From: Bacteroidales bacterium
GTDB lineage: Bacteria; Bacteroidota; Bacteroidia; Bacteroidales; Muribaculaceae
DNA: 64,000 bases
Assembly (NCBI GenBank): GCA_014800795.1
Contig: JAAVFL010000011.1
Coordinates: 1-64,000, forward strand
Reading direction: 5' to 3'
This document shows, in pieces, positions 27,139 through 37,300 of this stretch. Both the position numbers and the translations under genes were made by a program. Each line of letters begins with the position of its first letter. Position 1 is the stretch's first letter. Under the pieces are notes generated by a model that was not told the origin of the DNA, searched no databases, and saw only the letters and a program-made list of their open reading frames with translations.

Positions 27139-27477
27139 TCACTTTTTGGTATCGCAGCAATCTGCACCGGCTTCATTGGTAGCTTTTGTACAGCCATCCT
27201 CCAGCTTGATTGCTTTATATCTGATTTTACCGAATGCCTTCATGATTTTCCTCTCATCAGTCTTGTCAGCATCATATTCGATGGTCACAACCTGACCCTT
27301 GAGATCTGTGGAAATCTGATGAATACCCTTCTCAAAGCGGATGTTCTTTTTGATTTTGTTCTCACAGTTGCTGCACGACATCTGAGGCTGGGTGGTGACA
27401 CGAAGTGTCTTAAGGTCTTTAGCTACGCCTAACATGGCAACGGTGCACATCAGTGCAAGTAAAATCTGTTTCTTCAT
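27139..27477 (-). CDS. Secreted heavy-metal-associated (HMA) domain protein
   Basis: 112 aa with a signal peptide (about 1-19) and one HMA fold (about 22-95). The metal motif is MSCSNC (C35, C38), followed by ENKIKKNI; the C-terminus adds another Cys pair (DCCDTKK). Such periplasmic MerP/CopZ-like proteins carry Cu or other soft metals. It is the third minus-strand gene after a TonB receptor and broken bioB, probably one transcript; HMA proteins next to TonB receptors suggest metal uptake or handling, by context only. Confidence 0.85.
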   Translation of the reverse strand: MKKQILLALMCTVAMLGVAKDLKTLRVTTQPQMSCSNCENKIKKNIRFEKGIHQISTDLKGQVVTIEYDADKTDERKIMKAFGKIRYKAIKLEDGCTKATNEAGADCCDTKK

Positions 27478-27560
27478 TTACAGAGATTTATTTTGTTATA
27501 TTTATATGTGATTGCAAATGTATAGTGTATATCCGGATTTCGTGCAATGTCTCGGGAGTA

Positions 27561-28518
27561 TTATTTTTCGTAGCCGATACTTTTGAATAATTTGAAATCA
27601 TCGTCTACATTATTTCCGACAGTGGTGAGCATATCACCTACCAGGGCGCCGTTCATGCCCCCACGCAGTATGCGGGCTGTGGCCTGTCGTGACAGGCGAG
27701 CACGACCGCCGGCGAAGTGGAGAGTACACTTGGGGGCGATGAAACGCATCAGTGCCACAGAGCGTTCTATTTCATCTTCGCTTATTTTTTTCACATTCTG
27801 CAAAGGTGTTCCCTTGATCGGTTGCAGGATATTGACAGGTATCGATGATGCCCCTGCTTCGCGCGCCATTGCAGCCAATTCCAGTCTGTCGCGCATGGTT
27901 TCACCCATACCGATAATTCCTCCGCAGCATATAGTGAACCCCATCTCTTTTGCAGTCCTGATAGTAGCAAGTTTATCCTGAATGGTGTGGGTGGTGCACA
28001 GTGTAGCGAAATAAGATGGTGAACGTTCAAGGTTGCAGTGATACTTGCGTACGCCGGAACCCCATAGTTGCCGGAGTTGTTCACGTGACAATAGCCCCAT
28101 GGACTCGCACAATTCAACACCACCTTGCTCCGACATATCCTTATAGATTCCGCAGAAGTATTCAATATTTTTGAAAGCACTTTACGGCCGCTGGTTACCA
28201 TAGAGAAGCATGATGCACCTCTGTTCTTGTTGACAGTAAATGCTTTCAGAGCTTCTCCTTTGGGTATGCGTTCGTATTCCTGTATTCCGGTTTATGACAG
28301 GCTGACTGTGCGCACCACTTGCAGTTTTCGCTGCAACGACCCGAACGTGCGTTGACAATAGAGCATGTGTGTATTTTATCTCCGCACCACTTCAACCGTA
28401 TAGCATCAGCAGCTTTGCTGAGTTCTGTAGTGGAATAGAGCTGGTGAAGCTCGAGCGCTTCCTCTACCGTTGCGGGTAAACCCTCGTTTACAGCGCGACC
28501 TGTTAATTTTGAAATCAT
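27561..28518 (-). pseudogene. bioB: Biotin synthase, two frameshifts
   Basis: Radical-SAM enzyme converting dethiobiotin to biotin. The start region carries the SAM cluster motif (CSENCKWCAQSA), and the C-terminal 190 codons (MSEQGGVELCESMGLLSREQ ... GGRARLSRQA) are intact, but three frames are needed. Between H and T of the HKTGIQEYERIPKGEAL segment one base is missing in an A run (plus-strand T run 28291-28293). A second base is missing in the A run before KNIEYFCGIYKDM (plus-strand 28168-28172). With both bases restored the frame is continuous over about 320 codons. No other biotin genes are in the window. Either real decay or homopolymer read error. Confidence 0.88.
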
Positions 28519-28579
28519 TGTATATCAATAGTTATATTCAAAGGCCGGTAAATAGCCTTTATGAATATTGATTAATAGT

Positions 28580-30652
28580 CTAAAGTCTGCCAAAATTGAA
28601 GCGGACCCCGATGTATGCCATCGCACCATGAATAGGTCCCCAAACAGTAGTCGGATCAAAATAGCTACTCCATGGATCGCTGCTCCATACCACGGGATTC
28701 TTCTGTTTGAAATTTGTTAAATTCTCACCTCCGGCATATATCGAAAAATGACGGAACCAACGGGTCACCTGCATATTCAGTTGTGGAAAAGCTTTGAATC
28801 TCTGTCCCCAGCTCATGTTGCCGTCAGGTAACATATATGGAGCAGGTAATCTGCCACCGCCGTTCATCTGGAAAGTTACATCGAACTGCCACAGTTCGAG
28901 AGGTGTGGAATATGAAACTGTGAGCAGAGCCTTGTAGCGGCTGGTAAGTGGCTTTTCAAGGAGTACGCCTCCATAAGTGGATTTCACATCATTGAATCGG
29001 TAAGCACCTGTGAGGGAGAGCCCGAAAGGTGACTCCCATGTCAGGTCTACCTGGAAAGTATGGGAGTATGATTTGCCATCGAGTTGAGAGATGGTGAGGT
29101 AGCCAGGCGCACTGTCATAATCAACCACCGCCTGCGATTTGAAGTCGGTGAAGAAATATTCTGCATTAAGGACAAACTTCTGACTGCCGAGGCTTAGAGT
29201 ATAGTCGGCGGATATTCCGTAGTTCCAGGCCTCTTCCTGGTTCAACTGTTCCACCACCATCGTTCGCCCGGAAGCAAGCAGGTTGTTGTACTCCGCCCAT
29301 GGATGCACCGTGCGGTATCCTTTTCCCACCGAGGCGCGGAGGTTAAGTCCATCTACTGGGGTATATTTAATGTTGAACCTCGGAGTTGCGAACAACTTAT
29401 AGCAGCTGCTATAGTCGCCACGCAGTCCGGCCATAAGGATCAGCTTGTCGCTGTAGGTAAAAGTGTACTGGAAGTAAGCACCGACCACACTTTCGCGCTC
29501 CCGGATATTGTCAGGACCGGTATCCTGGTTGTGAGTAGTCTTCACCATCTGGCCGAGATAATCATAATTGAAACTTAGCCCGGTGGATAGTTTATGCAAC
29601 TCGCCCAAATCCGTCTCATACATCAACTGCGCGTAGGCACCTTTCTCATTGACCGAGTAGGCCTTTCTGCCGAATGAGGCGTCAAGCCTGTGCATGTTTA
29701 CGGTTCCGATAAATGCTATGTTACCGTTTCTTTCAGGGTCGGTGACATAGGCATGTTTCATATATCCCTCGTAGCGACGGGTATATAGGTCAATTAAGAA
29801 GGGGTCGTCAATATGCGAACCGGCATGGTTGTGGGTCGAGGTTTGTCCGGCGGTGCTTTTCTCATCAATCATAGAGAGCCCTCCATGGAAAATGTAGCGT
29901 CCCGTGCGCCATTGCCAACGGTTATTGAGGTTTATCTGTCTTATATCCGGCATGTCTGCAAAGCCATCATTATTTCCATCATGTATTCCGTAGCGGTCTT
30001 CGAAATGAGTAAGAATCTCGGTACTCAGACCATCCTTTATATGGATATTACCCTCCGCATTCAGTTCAAGTTTCATGTCGGAATCAAAATATGCATTGGC
30101 AGTGAATCCGGGCTCATCCTGTGGCTTGAGATATTCTATGTTTATCTGTCCTGTCATGGATTCATAGCCGTTCTTTACAGTGCTACAACCCTTTGAAACA
30201 GAAATGCTTTTCATCCACTGTCCGGGAACATATCTGAATGCGTAGGGGGATGCAGCCCCACGATACACAGGCATCGATTCGGTCAGCATCTGCACATACG
30301 TGCCGCTCAGTCCGAGGAGTTTAATCTGACGGGCACCGGTAGCCGCATCGGAATAGCTGACATCAACCGATGGAGAAGTTGTAAAACTTTCTCCGAGGTT
30401 GCAACAGGCTGCCCTGTACAGCTCTGTCTGATTTAGTATGTATTTGTTCTCAACGCTATATGATTTTACGGCACCATGTTTCTTGGGAGTGATAACGATT
30501 TCTTTCAAATTTTGAGACAACAAGGTATCAGCCGTTTCCTGCGGGGGTTGAACCATTTGCTGCGGCATGTTAACCGCAGAGCAATCCCATCCTACATTTG
30601 CAGTTACAAGAAAAGCGAATGCAGAGAGCTTCCATTTACCTGTTTTTGCCAT
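28580..30652 (-). CDS. TonB-dependent outer membrane receptor
   Basis: Energised import of a substrate across the outer membrane. About 690 aa from MAKTGKWKLSAFAFLV (signal peptide); upstream in-frame Met codons at 30667 and 30709 are alternatives. A short linker leads to a plug domain (LKEIVITPKKH ... MTGQINIEYLKPQ, about residues 50-170) and then the barrel, ending in a canonical terminal Phe-rich strand (AYIGVRFNFGRL). It lacks the carboxypeptidase-like N-terminal domain of SusC proteins and has no SusD partner, so it is a small-ligand receptor. Operon neighbours (bioB remnant, HMA protein) suggest metal or biotin as ligand; a His-rich loop HNHAGSH is visible. Substrate unproven. Confidence 0.85.
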   Translation of the reverse strand: MAKTGKWKLSAFAFLVTANVGWDCSAVNMPQQMVQPPQETADTLLSQNLKEIVITPKKHGAVKSYSVENKYILNQTELYRAACCNLGESFTTSPSVDVSYSDAATGARQIKLLGLSGTYVQMLTESMPVYRGAASPYAFRYVPGQWMKSISVSKGCSTVKNGYESMTGQINIEYLKPQDEPGFTANAYFDSDMKLELNAEGNIHIKDGLSTEILTHFEDRYGIHDGNNDGFADMPDIRQINLNNRWQWRTGRYIFHGGLSMIDEKSTAGQTSTHNHAGSHIDDPFLIDLYTRRYEGYMKHAYVTDPERNGNIAFIGTVNMHRLDASFGRKAYSVNEKGAYAQLMYETDLGELHKLSTGLSFNYDYLGQMVKTTHNQDTGPDNIRERESVVGAYFQYTFTYSDKLILMAGLRGDYSSCYKLFATPRFNIKYTPVDGLNLRASVGKGYRTVHPWAEYNNLLASGRTMVVEQLNQEEAWNYGISADYTLSLGSQKFVLNAEYFFTDFKSQAVVDYDSAPGYLTISQLDGKSYSHTFQVDLTWESPFGLSLTGAYRFNDVKSTYGGVLLEKPLTSRYKALLTVSYSTPLELWQFDVTFQMNGGGRLPAPYMLPDGNMSWGQRFKAFPQLNMQVTRWFRHFSIYAGGENLTNFKQKNPVVWSSDPWSSYFDPTTVWGPIHGAMAYIGVRFNFGRL

Positions 30653-30800
30653 GACATTGTAGCTCATGATGTCCATGTAGTAATATAAAAGAGGGAATAG
30701 CAACCTCATCGCTGGCTTTCACCAAAAATGTTGGGTCGCTACTCCGAATATCTTTAAATGTATGATGTCAATTAAAATCGCTCTACAGCGATTGATACTG

Positions 30801-30831
30801 CAAAGATACCAATAAATTTAAATATCGACAA
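30801..30831 (-). promoter_or_regulatory. Promoter of the TonB receptor-bioB-HMA unit
   Basis: Minus-strand TTG (30829-30831), 20-nt spacer, TATCTTTG (30801-30808). Leader of about 140 nt. No riboswitch fold was recognised in it. Confidence 0.65.
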
Positions 30832-31132
30832 GAATCTTTCAAATATTAACAGAATTATCAGCCTTAAATCGGTTAAGCAATATTTCTAAGGCTCATGTAC
30901 CTCCACATCCATACAATACAGTAAAGCATTTCCATAAATTGAACCAAATTATAGTGCAATTCGGTGAGGTACCTGATTGGATCACTTTTTTTGCAGAACT
31001 TTTCCAATGTAGAATGCCCTCATCTCCGTTCTGTTTATCCACGCCTCCACAATGGTGATACCGGCTCGACAGGTTCTCCGTAACCAGTCAGGCCGGTACT
31101 GTGATATTATCTATAGGTTCTTCCTTTAAATA
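30832..31132. other. Intergenic region, nothing recognised
   Basis: AT-rich, no open frame of interest on either strand and no RNA gene seen. Probably eroded sequence downstream of the GH3 remnant. Confidence 0.5.
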
Positions 31133-31627
31133 TCACTTATTTTTTAGAATGTTGATGGATTGCTGAGGGCGGAGGAGATCATTTACTTTCCTTTCTGAAC
31201 CCTTTACGTCGGCTTTAAGGGTCGCGCGGATATCTTGTGAGGATGCTCCGATTTCAAACCTGTATTCGCCCGGGCTTACTACCCATGCTGAAGACTCTTC
31301 ATCAAAGAATGCCAAATCTTCAGCCGCTACTTTTATAGTTACGGTTTCGCTTTCACCCGGATTCAGGAGTTTTGTCGTTGAGAATGCTTTCAAGATCTTT
31401 TTCGGCTGATTCAGTTTCTTAGCATCCGATAACGCGACATATAGCTGCACGACCTCTTTTCCGGCGACCGTTCCACTGTTTGATACATCTACCTTAACAA
31501 TATAGTTTTTCCCGTCGAAATCAATACAGCCGTTGGTGTAGCGGAATGTCGTGTAGGAAAGTCCGTATCCGAACGGATATGAACTCATGCCAGATATTGG
31601 CATTGTGAGATAAGGGATTTCTGCAGC
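31133..31627 (-). pseudogene. C-terminal remnant of a GH3 beta-glucosidase
   Basis: 165 open codons bounded upstream by TAA. Text YPFGYGLSYTTFRY is the near-invariant GH3 motif before the fibronectin-III-like domain, and the rest (VSNSGTVAGKEVVQLYV, LKAFSTTKLLNPGESETV, YRFEIGASSQDIR) is that FnIII-like domain. The whole catalytic part (~600 residues) is absent. It lies just downstream of the AraC gene on the same strand, so the 5' part was deleted rather than split. Confidence 0.85.
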
Positions 31628-31730
31628 TTAACCTATTATTGAAATCTAACAACTGTCAATTAATAAACAAAGGACAGCTTCGGTATCTGATTGTTGTCGA
31701 TATACATCTTTCGATTGAATCGAACTAATG

Positions 31731-32624
31731 CTACGGACGCATACGTGTGCGATAGGCACGGGGTGAAAGCCCCATTGTTTTTGAGAAAAGACGTGAAAAA
31801 TAATAGGGATCCTCTAACCCAAGTTTCATACTTATCTGCGCTATAGTCATGTCTGTCGTGTCGAGCAATTCACATGCTCGTCGGATTTTCATTAGATTGA
31901 AATAATGAAGCGGACTGCGTCCCGTTGCCTTTTTGAAAAGAGTTGAGAAATGCGATGCCGAGAGTCCTACGTAATCGGCGACTTCCGCAAGGGATATGGT
32001 TCGACCAATATTTTCTGAAAAATAATGTACTACAGGTCGTTCGATATTGTTGCTGGAATACAACGTGCCTGACGACACCGCAGCATTACGAAACTGTTCG
32101 ATATATCGCAGAGATGCAAGATAATGATGGAACGAAGCCATGGCATATCGTATGCTCTCAATGGCAAATGATGAATTAAGTGTACGAAATATCTCTTCGA
32201 AGAGGTTATTGCGCACATTTATTCTTGAGGCTATCGAAGGAGTGACATCGTGCGGAACGATACAGTCTGCCGCATAATAAGGAGCAAGAGTTCCTGAGAA
32301 GTGTATCCAATAGATTGTCCATGGATCAACTTCATCAGCTGCATATTCATGTACTGTTGAAGCCGGGAGTATGAAATATTGGTTGGTTACCACGCTATAT
32401 TTCGTTTCGTTAACACGGTACCAACCCTTTCCGTTCACACAATATATAAACACATATTGAGATATAGGCGTTACACGGCGGCGGTAATGGTGCTTGGCAT
32501 GGGGATAATACCCGATATCAGTAATATATATCGAGGAGGCAAGTGGATCGCTCTCAATACAATCGATAAGAGCTTTCGGTAGTACAAGCGATTGCTCCCC
32601 CTTAAATCCATCTTTCAGTTTCAT
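31731..32624 (-). CDS. AraC family transcriptional regulator
   Basis: 297 aa from MKLKDGFKGEQ. The N-terminal ~150 residues are a cupin sugar-sensing domain (HYRRRVTPISQYVFIYCVNGKGWYRV, then ILPASTVHEYAADEVDPWTIYWIHFSG, the AraC_binding pattern). The C-terminal ~100 residues hold two HTHs ending with the signature YYFSRLFSKTMGLSPRAYR. An upstream in-frame Met at 32705 is rejected because a candidate -7 box (minus-strand TAAATTTG, 32673-32680) lies between. Divergent from the sugar transporter, which it likely activates. Confidence 0.92.
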   Translation of the reverse strand: MKLKDGFKGEQSLVLPKALIDCIESDPLASSIYITDIGYYPHAKHHYRRRVTPISQYVFIYCVNGKGWYRVNETKYSVVTNQYFILPASTVHEYAADEVDPWTIYWIHFSGTLAPYYAADCIVPHDVTPSIASRINVRNNLFEEIFRTLNSSFAIESIRYAMASFHHYLASLRYIEQFRNAAVSSGTLYSSNNIERPVVHYFSENIGRTISLAEVADYVGLSASHFSTLFKKATGRSPLHYFNLMKIRRACELLDTTDMTIAQISMKLGLEDPYYFSRLFSKTMGLSPRAYRTRMRP

Positions 32625-32769
32625 ACGTATAACTATTGTTTTAAGCCACAACTCTTCCGGGTAGTTATTTTGCAAATTTAGACAATTCAGGTTTACCAGT
32701 TCCAATAAAATGCGTTAAATCGTAATATTGTCCATCAAAGTTATCTGTTTTATCATTTTTCCACCACCT

Positions 32770-32797
32770 GTTTATGACTAATTTTGTATTCATAAAC
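32770..32797 (+). promoter_or_regulatory. Sugar-transporter promoter with flanking operator-like inverted repeat
   Basis: The -7 box TAATTTTG (32779-32786) is framed by GTTTATGA (32770-32777) and TCATAAAC (32790-32797), exact inverted copies 12 nt apart. A second small palindrome (AAACAT-AAG-ATGTTT) occupies 32794-32808. No good -33 element is seen, which fits an activator-dependent promoter. Confidence 0.5.
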
Positions 32798-32849
32798 ATA
32801 AGATGTTTACCTTTAAATAACCAGACAATCTAACCAGAAAGAACTAATT

Positions 32850-34271
32850 ATGATAAAGTTTAATCAGAAATTCATCTATTTTATCAGTCTCGTGTCCGCT
32901 ATGGGAGGGCTACTTTTCGGTTATGACTGGGTCGTGATCGGAGGAGCCAAACCATTCTATGAGGTCTTTTTCGGTATAACAGACTCGCCCGCTTCTCAAG
33001 GAATTGCAATGAGTATCGCACTCGTGGGGTGTCTTATCGGCGCGATGGTGGCAGGGAAATTGGCTGACGCTCTCGGCCGAAAGCCACTGCTAATAATCTC
33101 TGCTGCAATCTTCCTGATATCGGCTTATGGCACAGGAGCATTCGACACATTCAATCCTTTCCTTGCGATGCGTTTTGTCGGCGGAATCGCTATAGGCATC
33201 GCGTCGGGCCTCTCCCCCATGTACATAGCAGAGATTTCCCCAAGCCATGTGCGTGGTAAACTCGTATCACTCAACCAGCTCACAATTGTATTAGGCATAT
33301 TGGGCGCACAGATTGTCAACATGCTGATAGCCGAGCCAATGCCTGCCGGAACGCTGCTTCCATCACCGGACTCATGGAACGTACAGATGGGATGGCGGTG
33401 GATGTTCTGGGCGGAGGCATTCCCCGCGATTGCCTTCCTTTTCCTAGCCTTTTTTATTCCCGAGAGTCCTCGTTGGCTCGCTATGAATGGGCGAACTACA
33501 GAGGCTGTGAAAATACTTTCTGAAATCGGTGGTGACACATACGCCTCAGATGAACTGAGTGCTTTTCTTGAAAGCGAACAGCGAGTCCGCAATCTTCCCC
33601 AAGCAAGCATGTCGGCTCTTGTAAGTCACCGTTACCGTAATATCCTTACAATTGGCATTGTGATCGCGGTATTCCAGCAATGGTGTGGCACCAACGTCAT
33701 TTTCAACTACGCTCAGGAGATATTTTCAAATGCTGGTTACGACCTGAGTGGCATGTTGTTCAATATAGTGCTGACAGGTATAACTAACCTCATATTCACC
33801 ATTTTAGCAATATATGCGGTAGACCGCATCGGACGTAAGAAACTTGTACTCTCCGGGGCCGCCGGACTTGCCGTAATCTACTTCATACTCGGCACATGCT
33901 ATAAGATACACGTCACCGGTTTCTTCATGATAATTCTTGTAGTTGCAGCTATAGCTTGCTACGCCATGACACTCGGTCCTGTGACATGGGTCCTCATTGC
34001 TGAACTTTTCCCGAATCGTATTCGCGCCATAGCAGTGGCCACTTGTACATTTGCCCTCTGGACGGGATCGTTCACACTGACATACACTTTCCCTTTCCTT
34101 AACTCGTTGCTCGGAAGCTACGGCACATTTTGGATATATGCAATAATCTGTGCGGCTGGAGGTCTCTTCTTCACATTTCATCTCCCCGAAACGAAAGGAA
34201 AGAGACTCGAAGAACTTGAGAAGGAACTCATTCAGACAGGAGATGATGAAATTATATCCACTGATTTCTGA
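32850..34271 (+). CDS. Sugar porter family MFS transporter
   Basis: Sugar:H+ symport across the inner membrane. 473 aa with twelve predicted membrane helices. Sugar-porter signatures: GRKPLLI after TM2, PESPRWLAMNGR at the end of TM6, GRKKLVLSG after TM8, and PETKGKRLEELEKEL at the C-terminus. The QQWCGTNVIFNYAQEIF segment is that of XylE/GLUT-type porters. The sugar is not readable. It precedes the DUF5107 gene by 65 nt and is divergent from the AraC gene. Confidence 0.93.
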   Translation: MIKFNQKFIYFISLVSAMGGLLFGYDWVVIGGAKPFYEVFFGITDSPASQGIAMSIALVGCLIGAMVAGKLADALGRKPLLIISAAIFLISAYGTGAFDTFNPFLAMRFVGGIAIGIASGLSPMYIAEISPSHVRGKLVSLNQLTIVLGILGAQIVNMLIAEPMPAGTLLPSPDSWNVQMGWRWMFWAEAFPAIAFLFLAFFIPESPRWLAMNGRTTEAVKILSEIGGDTYASDELSAFLESEQRVRNLPQASMSALVSHRYRNILTIGIVIAVFQQWCGTNVIFNYAQEIFSNAGYDLSGMLFNIVLTGITNLIFTILAIYAVDRIGRKKLVLSGAAGLAVIYFILGTCYKIHVTGFFMIILVVAAIACYAMTLGPVTWVLIAELFPNRIRAIAVATCTFALWTGSFTLTYTFPFLNSLLGSYGTFWIYAIICAAGGLFFTFHLPETKGKRLEELEKELIQTGDDEIISTDF

Positions 34272-34336
34272 GCATCTACCCGATTTCATTCACACACAAC
34301 GTATATAGTAGAATAAAATTTATACAAAATAACACA

Positions 34337-37300
34337 ATGGTAAAAGCATGGAAAGAAACGGTAGTTATCCCTACCTATGAGGTTGGAATTCCGGAAAAGA
34401 ATCCTATATTTCTTGAGAAGCGCGTGTATCAAGGATCAAGCGGTGTTGTATACCCCTACCCTGTTATTGAGTCAATATCCGATGTAAAGACGGATCATGA
34501 ATGGAATGCAGTTTTCATCGAGAACGAATATATCAAGATCATGATACTCCCGGAGTTGGGAGGACGAGTTCAGATGGCCTACGACAAGATACGTAAACGT
34601 CATTTCGTATATTACAACCATGTGATAAAACCTGCGCTTGTTGGCCTTACCGGTCCATGGATATCAGGGGGCATTGAATTCAACTGGCCACAACACCATC
34701 GCCCATCTACATATATGCCGGTAGATTGCACCATCGAGGAGCACGATGACGGTGCAGTCACGGTATGGGTTAGCGAGATGGAGCGAATGTTCCATCAGAA
34801 AGGCATGGCGGGATTCACACTTCGACCTGGATACGCTTATCTTGAGATCAAGGGGATACTTTACAACCGTACAGACATGCCTCAGACATTTCTCTGGTGG
34901 GCCAATCCTGCAGTCGCTGTCAACGACCATTATCGTTCGGTATTCCCACCTGATATCAACGCCGTATTCGACCACGGCAAGCGGGCGGTATCCTCATTTC
35001 CCATTGCCACCGGAACATATTATAAGATGGACTATTCCTCAGGAGTTGATATTTCCAACTATAAAAATATATTCGTACCGACCTCATACATGGGAGTCAA
35101 CTCGAAATACAACTTCGAGGGTGGCTATGAATGCGATACACAGGCCGGAATGCTGCATGTAGCCTCCCATCATGTATCGCCGGGAAAGAAGCAGTGGACA
35201 TGGGGAAACGGTGATTTCGGTCGTGCATGGGATAGATGCCTGACGGACGAAGATGGTCCTTATATAGAGCTTATGGCCGGAGTATATACTGAAAACCAGC
35301 CCGATTTTACGTGGCTGATGCCCTATGAGGAGAAAGAATTCACACAATATTTCCTCCCATACCGCGAGCTGGGAATGGTGAAGAACGCATCCAAAGATAT
35401 CCTTTTGAACATCGAACCGTTGGGTGCCGACAAGGCGCATCTGATGCTTTTCGCCACCAGTCGGCAAAATTTGAACGTCGTAGTATATGGCAGAGATAAC
35501 CAGGAGTTATTTTGCAAAAATATCACTATTTCGCCCGAAGAGGTATGGGCCCATGACATAGATCTTCACGCAAACGAATTTGAAGAACTTAGTGTCGATA
35601 TATCCCAAAACGGGCGCACAGTACTCGATTGGCAACCTGAACCGGACGAAATACGACCGATTCCCGAAGCCGCCGAAGCTGCACTTTTACCCCTCGAGAT
35701 TAAGACTGTAGAACAGCTGTACCTCACCGGGCTGCATCTCGAACAGTACCGCCACGCTACATACTCCCCTGTCGATTATTACAAGGAAGGACTTCGACGC
35801 GATCCTGATGATGTACGCTGTAATAATGCCCTCGGACTTTGGTATATCAGAAAAGGACGTTTCGATATTGCCGAAAAATATCTGGAGAAAGCTGTTAGGA
35901 TTCTTCAGAAAAGAACCCCCAATCCCTACGATGGCGAACCAATCTACAATCTCGGTCTTGCACTGAAATATCAGGGACGCTTCGGGGAGGCATATAATAG
36001 ATTTTACAAATCCACATGGAACGGCGCATGGCAAGATGCCGGATACTTTGCATGCGCATGCATAAGCACTCGCTTAGGCAATCTTGAAGATGCATTATAT
36101 GAGGTTGACAGATCACTATTACGTAACTGGCACAATCCCAAGGCAAGGGTATTGAAAGCAGCTATCCTCATTCACCTCGGACGCAACGAGGAGGCACGCA
36201 GGCTATGTGAGGAATCACTCGTAACTGATCCTTTCAACTACGGCTGTATGCTCCTCCTCGGACGTACTGATATCATGGAGACAATGATGCATGCCAACCC
36301 TCATAACTACGATGAACTCGCGCTTGATTTCTGCGAATCAGGGCTTTGGAACGAGGCTCTCAAAGTGTGGAGTCTGGCAGAAAATATAGGAGCCGTTACA
36401 GCTATGACCTATTACTATAAAGGATATGCACTTCTGCATGCCGGGAACAGTGAAGAGGCTGTAAAGGCATTCACAGCTGGTCAGGCTTCTGATCCGGATA
36501 TGGTATTCCCCAACCGTCTCGAGGCAATCCTTGCATTGCAGACTGCCATCAAAATCAACCCCGATGATGCCAGAGCCAACCACTATCTCGGTAATCTTTA
36601 TTATGACAAACGGCAATACGATCTGGCTCAGGAATATTGGGAGCGCGCTGCAGAGCTTCTTCCCGACTTCCCTACCACATGGCGCAACTTAGGCCTTGTA
36701 TATTACAACAAACGCAACGATTCAGCACGTGCTATCGCGGCAATGGAAAAAGCGTTTAATCTTGATCCGACTGATGCACGCATACTTATGGAACTTGACC
36801 AACTTTACAAAAAACTACACCGTCCGCATGCCGAGCGACTCGCCATGCTCCAAAGATTTCCTGCACTTGTGGATAGCCGTGACGATCTTGTACTGGAGGA
36901 GATTACACTTCTCAATCAAACGGGAGAATACGAAACTGCCAGCAAAAGACTTGACAATCGTATATTCCATCCATGGGAAGGTGGTGAGGGGAAAGTTCCC
37001 ATGCAATATCAGACGGCACGCGTAGAACAAGCTAAGCTGTTCATGGAACAAGACAAGTATGAGGACGCCATCCATCTGCTTAAAGAATGCCTCGAATACC
37101 CTAATCATCTCGGAGAAGGCAAACTCTACGGGGCTCAGGAGAATGACTTTTATTATCTGCTCGGTATGTGCTACCGTCGGATCGGCAATGAAACCGAGGC
37201 GGAAGTATGCTTCCATAAGGCCACAGACGGGCCGACTGAACCTGCGGCTGCGATGTACTACAACGATGCCAAACCAGACAAAATTTTCTATGCAGGTATG

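Noticed and set aside
33125..34289. Two minus-strand frames of ~160 codons
   Set aside because: Antisense to the intact MFS transporter; composition unlike a protein.
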